Assembly: GCA_949987705.1 (NCBI GenBank)
Contig: OX465283.1
Coordinates: 3,018,207-3,082,206 of the forward strand
Direction of reading: 5' to 3'
DNA from: Thereva unica
Taxonomy: Eukaryota > Arthropoda > Insecta > Diptera > Therevidae
Length of the DNA: 64,000 bases
Below, piece after piece: positions 56,290 to 64,000 of the stretch. A program made the translations under genes and the position numbers. The notes below the pieces were generated by a model, which made no database searches, was not told where the DNA came from, and was given only the letters and a program-made list of their open reading frames with translations. Numbering within the stretch: position 1 is the first letter of the stretch; every line of letters starts with the position of its first letter.

Positions 56290-56515
56290 TTTACGCACCG
56301 AAGAAAATCTGGCTAAAGAATATCGAGGGTGACCTAAAGAACCAACGGTTATCTGTTACCGAGGATCGAGACGTCGCCAAAATCCGGCAAGAATGGAAAC
56401 GAACGTGAATCGAGTTCGAGACTCAGCGGCACCGACAGCAGCGTATCCGTTGCGCTGACATCCCGCTCGGACCACCAGCTAACGGATCAATGAAGAAGAA
56501 AGAAGAAGACAAATA
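56290..56515 (+). pseudogene. RTE-like element, 3' terminal fragment
   Basis: The translation reads I-E-G-D-L-K-N-Q-R-L-S-V-T and V-A-K-I-R-Q-E-W-K-R, clearly homologous to 35085-35180. It is followed by the same A/G-rich GAAGAAGAAAGAAGAAGA tail (56490-56508). It is a 5'-truncated insertion, with only about 200 bp remaining. Confidence 0.75.
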
Positions 56516-56519
56516 GTAA

Positions 56520-57790
56520 GCTTGGGGTTTAGTAGATAGTAGTAGATAGTCACCTCGACCATTGGTATCCGTGCTGCTCCATTGTGTATGGTGTGCATTG
56601 GTATCATCTCCTATAACCAGGACTATGGTAGCATCGGTGTATTTTAGCCAGGGACTAAGAATGGAACGAAAACGAGAACGAAAGAAGAAGAATTTTTCGT
56701 TTTCGTTCTGATCGGAAACGAACAAAATACTTTTCGTTTTTAGTCCCTGATTTTAGCAGGTTCTGAGGCAGAGGGCGCTCACGTCGTGGTCTAGATACAA
56801 AGACTTCATTTTGTTTTTCTTCTATTTTAACTCTAAGTCGACCACAGTAAGATCTTCGTCACTAAATTGAGGGAGAAGAAAGGTGCAGGTGCTGTTCTGG
56901 ATTTTCCCCTATCTTTGGTATAAAAGAGATGAAATTTAAGCGTCCGATCAGCGTTCCTCTTGGCTCTTGGACTAGGGCAACAGACTTCGTCTGATTCCAA
57001 GCGAAGCAAAAGCATAGCGGATACTGGTTTACAATGATGCAGGTTTATCACGTGTACCATTTTTCAGAATGTTTGTTTCGACGACAGTCACAGTCATCGC
57101 TAGAGATAACCTTGTCGATGTCCGAGTTGAGAAGCTGGCGCTGCTTGTACATGCTAAGGATTGCTCTGTCTAGCTCAGAGTCTATCAATGCGTCAACTTC
57201 GCTTCGAGCTGCACTTTCATCATCGGTTTCCATGTTTTCGAATTCTTTGCTTGAGGCGTTGGCGCAGGCTACTTGGTTCCATATCGGTTTTATAGACCTT
57301 CAGTTCGATCTTTTGGAAGCGATAGTTCACCATTCTTCGATTAGGAGCAGAATAACTTGCAGTGTGGCCGTTAGTCTGCTCCGTTTTGATAACCTTTCAA
57401 TTATCGGTTTTAATGTGAGGTTTAAGGCTTTGAGTATAGTGAGGATCTCCTCAGGCTCTGATAGAGCCACTGGAAACCATGCTCTGGCCCTCGGACATGA
57501 TGGTATATCACTGGCAATAATTGCTTTGAGCTGAGCGCCGGTGTGATCTTCCCCGACTCTTAACTACCATAGCCTTGTACAGCTCTGCAGATCTTGTGCT
57601 ATCGCAGGTCGTTAGTTTTATGCTCCGTTGATCCCTCCATAGGCTCTCCTTATCTCCGCACCGGTCGCGTCCGCAGGTGCACGCTGGGCAGTGACGACGC
57701 AAGGAGGAGCAAGTTTGTTAGTGGTCGCTTGGGAGGCCTGTTTCGAGGGGTGGATTTTGTGGCTCCATTTGGTTTAGGTTAGCTCGGGTG
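56520..57790 (-). mobile_element. decayed LOA-like non-LTR retrotransposon, ORF1 end and endonuclease start
   Basis: On the minus strand, C-P-A-C-T-C-G-R-D-R-C (about 57695) and acidic/coiled frames near 57230-57050 fit the end of ORF1. V-H-V-I-N-L-H-H-C-K-P-V-S-A (57060 downward) is the start of an LOA/Jockey endonuclease. At about 56640-56540 V-I-G-D-D-T-N-A-H-H-T-Q-W..D-T-N-G-R-G-D is the N-A-H-H catalytic block. A 101-bp hAT-type MITE interrupts it. The remainder is lost. Confidence 0.72.
56649..56749. mobile_element. 101-bp hAT-type MITE with perfect 8-bp target duplications
   Basis: It starts CAGGGACTAA and ends TTTTAGTCCCTG, flanked by identical 8-bp duplications ATTTTAGC at 56641-56648 and 56750-56757. 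The interior consists almost entirely of AACGAAAA/TTTTCGTT-type repeats. It is inserted within the endonuclease region of an LOA-like relic. It is one of the smallest bounded elements in the window. Confidence 0.9.
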
Positions 57791-59507
57791 TTCTCGAGGA
57801 AGCTGCAGTGAATCTAACCGTTTCAAGAACAACGCAATGAAACTAATCCATGTCACAATACTCTTATTAATTTCAACACAGGTTTACAATCAAAACATCT
57901 AAAATAATTCAAAGGAATCAACTTAAATGCGATTACTCCCCCAAAGGGCATTAGGAGTAATCTCTCTTCTTAGGTTTTAAGTAGCTTTAGTTTAGCGGCA
58001 CGTGCGTATTACTAATATCATTTCCGTTAACTCACTTAATATGCAAATACCGTCCACAATTTGAAATGAATCCATTATCCGATCCCATACGGGCGGGCAG
58101 TCGATCTTAACTTCCCACAAACTTTCCTCTCGAGCACCACCGAAAACCCCTTGTTAACTTCCGAACTACTCCCAAAAACTCTACACAAAACACGGAATCA
58201 ACCAAAAGTAATTTGCGTGATACTCAGGATCACATTTCCTCCAATACACACTTAATCACGGCGTCACCCCAAAGAAGGTCGAGTTATAATAGAGCACCCT
58301 TCTTCCCGGCTTGTTCATTTTTGTTGTTGTTTTGTTATTGTTGTCGCTCCGGACACATGTTGGTAGTTTCAGTTAATATCCGAAATCCTGGGATCGTTTT
58401 CTCAGCCATCGTCAACACAGGGATTAATTTTCCTGTACTATTTAGCCTTCACACAAATGCATTACGGCCAACAAAGAAGGCAGACGCTAGTCGAACGAAA
58501 TTGGTGAATTATTGTATTGTTGTCCTTGCACGCATGTGCAAACAGATTAAGGGTGACTGGACTTTGGAAATCAAATCAAAGAAATACACGTCATGCGTCA
58601 AAATACAGGAGAACTCGAATGGGGTGTGATTTTGCTCTACATAAATGCGACTTGAAGTTAGCTAAAATTGCTTTCAATTGCATTCAGGAACGATTTGGAA
58701 ATGGGAACGTTGAGGACGACTTTCAAACAATTTCAGGTTTTTTTTTCAGGTGAGTAAATATGTCGTTCTTGTTGCAAATATATCACAATGGCAGTCTCTT
58801 TATGTTTGACTGTTGGTAGATTTACCGTAATTTAAGGATTATGTATGTGTGTAAATCACATCCCTAAATGGAAGGCGAATATTCTCAAAAGTGATTATCG
58901 CCTGCAAATTGAACTTGGATTGTTGAGTGCTTCCGGGGTGCGCCAGAGCTTGTATAGGTGTTGAGTGAATGGGTGTGCCTGCATGCTGAGTCATTGAATG
59001 GAAATCGATCAATTTTGTGCAGAAAATAGGTGACCATAGTTGCTAATAATTTCGAGCTACGATTGAAAAGAACTTCTCGATGGGTGACCCCATAAGGCAG
59101 CTGCGGTGCAGTATGAGTGTTGAGCTTGAAATGCCAATGAACCGGAACTAATTTATTGAAGAGTAAAGGCTGAGGATTAGGATTTGATAGAGAGAAACTC
59201 AAACATGGGAAAGGATGTTGTAGGATCATGGATTAATGGAAGGAAGTGTTTGGTACACAAATTTTCATGCAAATTGATTGCTTCATTTAACGGAAATTCA
59301 GACTTCGTTAGAAGCCAGAAAAGCTTTTTTATATTAGATATTTTTGTGTTTTTAACCCTTTGCACTATAATATTAGTAATAAAATTAATTTTGTGGAATT
59401 TACAAGAGATGGAGTTGCAAGCACCTAATGAGATGGAATCGAGGCCAACTTCAAATGAAATGTCATTAAGATTTAAGAATTACATTAATGTCATTACAAT
59501 TACAAGT
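57791..59507. other. intron sequence, nothing recognised
   Basis: There are several short frames, the longest being 138 codons at 58213-58629 without motifs. No terminal repeats or retroelement signatures were found. Confidence 0.35.
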
Positions 59508-59775
59508 AGCTATGGGGCGTCTTCCAAAATCCAGAATGGCGGACAACACAAAATGGCGGACTGCCTTTTTCTTTACAACCCACTCGATATAACGATATCC
59601 GGTATCAAATGAAAGTGTGTGACAATAGAATACTATTAGCTATGTGGCGTCATACCAAATTCAAAATGGCGGCCAACAAAAAATGGAGGGTTACCATTTT
59701 CTTTACAACGGCCTCGGAAAGGGTATCAAAGTCAACAGTACTTTTAAATCTAATATGGCGGTCACTATAAAATGG
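59508..59775. repeat. two degenerate ~130-bp tandem units with AATGGCGG motifs
   Basis: AGCTATGGGGCGTC at 59508 and AGCTATGTGGCGTC at 59638 start two similar units 130 bp apart. Both then have CCAAA.TC.A.AATGGCGG.CAACA, AAATGG.GG, CATTTTCTTTACAAC-like text and a GGTATCAAA motif. The second unit is extended by two further AATGGCGG copies. The same GGTATCAAATGAAAG and ATGGCGGCC words occur at 1945-2004. Confidence 0.6.
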
Positions 59776-60092
59776 CGGAGGCCTATATAATAGGCCAAAA
59801 AGTAGAAAATCAAAAATATAGTTTAAAAAAACTAAAAAATACGCATTTATTTTAAAATGAACTAAAAAGTAAAAAATAATTTTAAAAGTAAAGTTTTTAT
59901 TGCTCCAGCCAGTGTATTGAAACAACCTACGTTTCGAAATGTAAAAAAACGGGGGACGCTAGCGAAAAGTTCCGGTGTTAATAAAATAATAATAGAGATA
60001 AAGTGATAACTGATAAGTTGAACTCCCTCTGCCCCTCCTTATCCCAAGGCCCGCATTCGCATACAGGTTGCCGGCCTGGCTTGAAAGTTGTC

Positions 60093-60300
60093 GCCTTAAG
60101 TAAGGTTTACATTTGCAAGTACTTTCGCGAAAGTAAGTCGTTTTTGACATGAAAGTCTAACTTTCGCTTCCACTTACGCCATGTAAACACTGCATGACAG
60201 TGAACTAGCACTTGCGCAAGTGGATAGAGCCCTATTCTATTTGCTTTCGTGAAAGTGACTTTCGCGAAAGCACTTGCAAATGTAAACCTACCTTTAAGGC
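60093..60300. mobile_element. ~208-bp palindromic MITE
   Basis: The left end is GCCTTAAGTAAGGTTTACAT and the right end (reverse complement) GCCTTAAAGGTAGGTTTACA. Both continue into TTTGCAAGT. Just inside, both ends carry the self-complementary ACTTTCGCGAAAGT. There is no coding capacity. The target duplication is unclear because the ends and flanks are themselves palindromic. Confidence 0.68.
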
Positions 60301-62585
60301 CAAGCATCACCACATACTCATTGGCCGCCAACTGTATGTAGTCCAAGAAAACTGACAAAACTCTTACAATTAACTAATTAACAACCTGCAACGCTAAGCT
60401 GTCGTCTTCGCCTGTTTGTCTCTCGGAAATCATGGCTTCACCTGCATGCCATGGCCTTTCAGGCGGATACCTGAAGTATCATCCCTCGGTCAAACTGAGA
60501 ATCTATGCTCCTCGTCGGGCCGCGCCGGCTGACCTGATCTGAACGGCCACTGCCTGCCGTCGACGCACGACCCCTTATCATCACTGACGATGAAAAATGG
60601 ATACATTCAGGTAATCCTAAGCGCAAAAGATCTCAATTCAAGCCAGGCGAAGCCAAATAACAGCAACAAAGTTGAATATTCATTATTTGAAAGCAATACT
60701 CTGCATTTGGTGAGATTAGAATAGTGTGGTCTATTATGAGTTGCTAAAATCTGATCTGAATCGACAATCAGGAGAATACTGACCGCAATGCAGCAAATGT
60801 GACGATGAATCGATTTGCCAAGATGACAACTCAACCCATGTCCTGTGCCTTCTGTCCTCTTAAGCTGAGGCTAAAGAAACGTAGGAGCTGATCGTATGGG
60901 ATGGCCGTCGTATTAACTCGACATTGTGTAGCCGAGCTTTTGTACCCTATTATTAACTCGTTAAGCCGAAAGATCCCTTATTAGGACTACTGGTTGAGAT
61001 TGTTTGCCCCTTGAATTGACTGTTTTGAGCTAGATCTTGTTTGAAAAATGATCAACCAGCTCAATGCTTCAAGTCCAAATTATCTCTAGGTCAGTATTTA
61101 TTTGTTATATCTTTGTTAGGAGCAGGCTTAATAGTTGGCAATACATCACAAAGACAGATTGAAATATAGAAATAAGATTCAATAATAAAAAATGTCACAA
61201 ACAAGTTATTTATTGCAGCTATGATTTAATCGTTACTTATTATCCACAAACGAAAATACTAAATTACTTTTTTATTCAAATTCACAGTTCAATAGCACCT
61301 TTTCTCTGTCCAATAAAAAGCACAAATCTGACAACAACCTTGATCTATTGTGTCTTTTGTCGAAAAAATTTACAAGCCCATAAATCGTGGATCGACTACC
61401 AATCTAAGTCACTTAGAAATATTTCAATCCATTACAGAATTAATCGCTTAAATCAAGTGTGACAACAAGAAATCATCAAGCTGACATTTTGTGTTGTCGG
61501 TCGACATTGTTCGCCAGAAAGCGGAATAAAGTATTTGACAGGGCCGAGTGTAAAAAACACCTACAGATATGAAGGAAGCGACGCGGTGGTGTCGGATGGA
61601 CCCGACCGAAATTCTTTATTACCACCTCGGCCCACACGAATTACTCGTTTACACGAAGTTCGGGGAATCATCGAAAGTGATTTATTGATCCGAAAAGAAC
61701 ACGACAAAACACACACACAAACACACAAAAAACTTCCGAATAAAAAGATCGACGACAACACTTTATCGGCGATGATAACCAAATACTAAATTTTCATGTG
61801 ATTTATGCCCGAGCCCTGAGGGGGATATCACGTTGTCGTTACACCCTTATTTGGCCCGAACTCCTTCGGCTGTTTCTTCTTGGTTTATCCTTTTCCCTTC
61901 TGCATGGCCGGGCATCGTTCTGAGGGACAGGTTTTTTATAACTCCATCTCGCCATATTACGCTTTATTCACCCGAAAATTGTAAAATAAATTGGACGAAA
62001 ATAATTTTAAAAAAATGCCCCCAAAACGATGAAAAAAACAGAGCAGATCAGAGGAGAGGGATTGGGGGCTCGGCAGAGTTCGCAGGGCAGAGCCGCCTGA
62101 TGTGATGACGTCGTTTAAACCATTCAATTTGACGCCTATCATCCACTACCGCCGTCGTCGTCGTCTACAAATGGTATGTTCGCCTTTTCTGGGTGCCCTC
62201 AAGTCACGCCATGATAAAAGGCGACGATTCTCCTGTTCGTATCCGGTAATCCCAGTGATAATTTCCTATTTTACAGTATATACAGATGCCGCCAGTAGTA
62301 CTGCCAGGAATCCCGAATCCTGAATCCCGTGTCAAGTGAGTAGACAGATTTGATTTGGTTTAACTTTCTGCAGCTCGTCAACAGTAATCCAATCGAGCCG
62401 AGCAGTAAACGATTTTCTTTCGTTCATCTCCTGGCTGCCAGTGGAGAGAAAAATAACTTCTCGCCTAGATGGAGCTGGGGATGTTTCTCGGAATGAATCA
62501 GGAAGTTTGTTAGTGTCTATTACTGGAAAGGATATAAAAGTTTATGCGATTCTGTTACGTTTGCAGGAAGCGTAAACACCATCAA
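60301..62585. other. intron or upstream sequence, nothing recognised
   Basis: There are short open frames and a CGTCGTCGTCGT run near 62153-62164. No repeat ends or protein motifs were seen. Confidence 0.35.
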
Positions 62586-63300
62586 TTAAGAAGAAGATCC
62601 AGTATTTATCTGTGGACTTGGTCGTTTTTTTTGTCCTCCAGAAGTGTGGTGGCTGTGTCCTGCGCCGTTGTTTTCCTTTGAGATTATTGCTTGAATCAAA
62701 TCAAGGATATTAATTTCAATTTTGGGTGTTACTTTTGGAGTTGCTTTTTGATTAGATTGCGCTGTATTTTCGTGGCGTTTTTGAGTACTGTTTCTCTTAT
62801 AGTGTGAATGTCTCTTCTTCCAGCCTCTCCACTTTGGTATACGAAGTTTGCGTATATCTTCTAGCACGTCATCCATCAACCTATTTCTTGGTCGTCCAAC
62901 GTTTCTTTTTCCTGGGGCAAAGGTCTGCTTACTGGCATAAACAGCTATACTGGTTTTTTGCCCTTCTTCGATTTTGAGCCTCCAAATCAGCTTTGGGTAC
63001 AGGATAAGACCCAAGTACCAGAGGACCTAGATAAGGATCATGTATGACAGAGGGTATTGACAGTGCATTGTATTTCATCTGCGACCATGATGGCATCATC
63101 ATCTGCGAATCCTTGGACGACAAAGTTTTGGCCCTTTAGGAGCTCTAGGAGTTCATCTACAACAAGGTCTTGTAGAAGTAGAGAGAACACTCATGCCTGT
63201 GGATACCCTTTTGCTATAGTACCCTTCAGGGATCCCTCGAGATGAGAGATCATTAGTTTGCGAGTTGCCAGCATAGAGTCAATCCAGTCGCAGTCAGCGC
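62586..63300 (-). mobile_element. chimeric retrotransposon debris: LOA-like RT fragment next to an RTE-like tail
   Basis: On the minus strand from about 63270, translation gives S-L-L-L-Q-D-L-V-V-D-E-L-L, then V-Q-G-F-A-D-D-D-A-I-M-V, an RT catalytic box with an extra Asp. A separate 142-codon frame (63014-62586) then reads K-R-N-V-G-R-P-R-N-R-L-M-D-D-V-L-E-D-I-R, the terminal motif of RTE-like elements. The two parts belong to different families, so this is nested or fused debris. Confidence 0.65.
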
Positions 63301-63337
63301 TACTTAGACCTCGTATACTTAAAAGTCCTAGCTATAG

Positions 63338-63887
63338 TAGCCGTGTTTTTTTAATGAACTATATAGTTCTTTCCCATACAAATCTGAAAACCCAGGTTTT
63401 ATCGGGGTTTCTATCGAGGTTTTGGGAAATTTCTTAACCCGCATCCGTCCCTAGTGTCAATTTGATACAAATTCAAAATTCAAATTAAAAAAAAACGGAT
63501 ACGTATAAATATTTGGATTCGAGTTTTTGGCTAGCTTCCTAACTATTCTAAATCTAAATTATTCTATTCTAAACTATTATATAACTATTCTAAATCTATT
63601 TGTTTATATTTTTGTATGATTTTTGCCTGTTTTTCTAGCCTGTATCAAATTGATACATAGGAACTTTAACGTTTGAAGTTTTAAGGGACGGATGCGGGTT
63701 AATTTGCATATTGCATACTTTCGGGGGCTGGCATGTTGCAGCATACTTGCGGGGTCGGAAAGACTTAATTTAAAAATAAAAACAACAGGAAAGTGATGAG
63801 AGCAAATTTATAACAAATAATTAATTAATTTAATTTTTTAATGAACTCGATGAAAGAACTATATAGTTCATTAAAAAAACACGGCTA
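63338..63887. mobile_element. ~550-bp TA-flanked MITE, split by a piggyBac-type MITE
   Basis: The termini are TAGCCGTGTTTTTTTAATGA and its reverse complement at 63868-63887. Both continue into the palindrome GAACTATATAGTTC and then TTTC. TA at each border (63338-63339 and 63886-63887) could be the target duplication of a mariner-type element. A TTAA-flanked element occupies 63438-63698. A third, partial left end occurs at 63977-64000. Confidence 0.78.
63438..63698. mobile_element. 261-bp piggyBac-type MITE (TTAA target)
   Basis: It is flanked by TTAA at 63434-63437 and 63699-63702. The termini are CCCGCATCCGTCCCTA and its near-perfect reverse complement AAGGGACGGATGCGGG, with a subterminal GTATCAAATTGATAC-type palindromic motif at each side. 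CCC ends plus TTAA duplication are diagnostic of piggyBac-like elements. There is no transposase frame. Confidence 0.88.
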
Positions 63888-63976
63888 GTATGGGTTTTTC
63901 ATTGAAAAGCTAGGTTAGAATTCTATATTCCGAAACTCGTACGAAGTATCCAAAAATATATCGTGAACCTACAAAA

Positions 63977-64000
63977 GTCGTTTTTTTTAATGAACTATAA
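63977..64000. mobile_element. partial copy of the GCCGTGTTTTTTTAATGAAC MITE end, cut by the window edge
   Basis: GTCGTTTTTTTTAATGAACT followed by ATAA resembles the left end at 63340-63363. The rest lies outside the window. Confidence 0.5.

Noticed and set aside
1..64000. CRISPR array, bacterial operon or phage region
   Set aside because: There are no regularly spaced direct repeats, no dense operon-like frames and no bacterial ribosome-binding context. The sequence is clearly eukaryotic.

Overview
The window is animal DNA. It has long introns with GT..AG borders, an AT-rich base composition and abundant decayed non-LTR retrotransposons and MITEs. It contains one host gene that I can recognise: the fly orthologue of trithorax (trx, the MLL/KMT2-type histone H3K4 methyltransferase), on the minus strand. 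The nuclear-receptor-like zinc finger in place of a CXXC domain, the Q-rich linkers and the repertoire of LOA-, R1- and RTE-type elements point to a dipteran with a fairly large, transposon-rich genome. The species cannot be fixed from the sequence alone.

Gene layout (minus strand, right to left): nine coding exons at 36619-37792, 25124-25375, 24871-25056, 22539-24803, 16690-20126, 11795-14256, 11599-11732, 11358-11533 and 8648-8821. Every junction has GT..AG borders and every phase closes. The joined exons give 10,260 bp, or 3,419 residues plus a stop. In order the domains are: an N-terminal S/T/A-rich region with an RVxF-like PP1 docking motif, an acidic patch, the nuclear-receptor-like Cys finger split over two exons, PHD1-3, an atypical bromodomain, an extended PHD, FYRN, a Taspase-1 site, an orphan C2H2 finger, Q-rich linkers, FYRC, a WDR5-interaction (Win) motif, SET and post-SET. 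The start codon and roughly the first few hundred residues are not visible. They probably lie beyond position 64000, making the upstream intron at least 26 kb.

Everything else is intron, 3' UTR/downstream sequence or transposon debris. Downstream of the gene (1-8600) are a fold-back element with a Helitron and a MITE inside it, a CR1/Jockey-like reverse transcriptase relic, one copy of a 250-bp MITE and an RTE endonuclease relic. The larger internal introns carry R1-like (9.7-11 kb), LOA-like (14.3-16.3 kb), RTE-like (20.5-22.3 kb), and LOA- and RTE-like (25.5-35.7 kb) remains. The upstream intron (37.8-64 kb) carries several cleanly bounded small DNA elements: a 563-bp hAT element with perfect 8-bp target duplications, a 101-bp hAT-type MITE, a Harbinger-type MITE inside a Helitron end, and a piggyBac-type MITE inside a TA-flanked MITE. 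It also holds a Ty3-type gag relic, a mariner-superfamily transposase relic and further LOA/RTE pieces.

I found no second host gene, no RNA gene I would defend and no CRISPR-like array. The most interesting material is the domain architecture of the trx product and the nested and inverted small elements in its introns.
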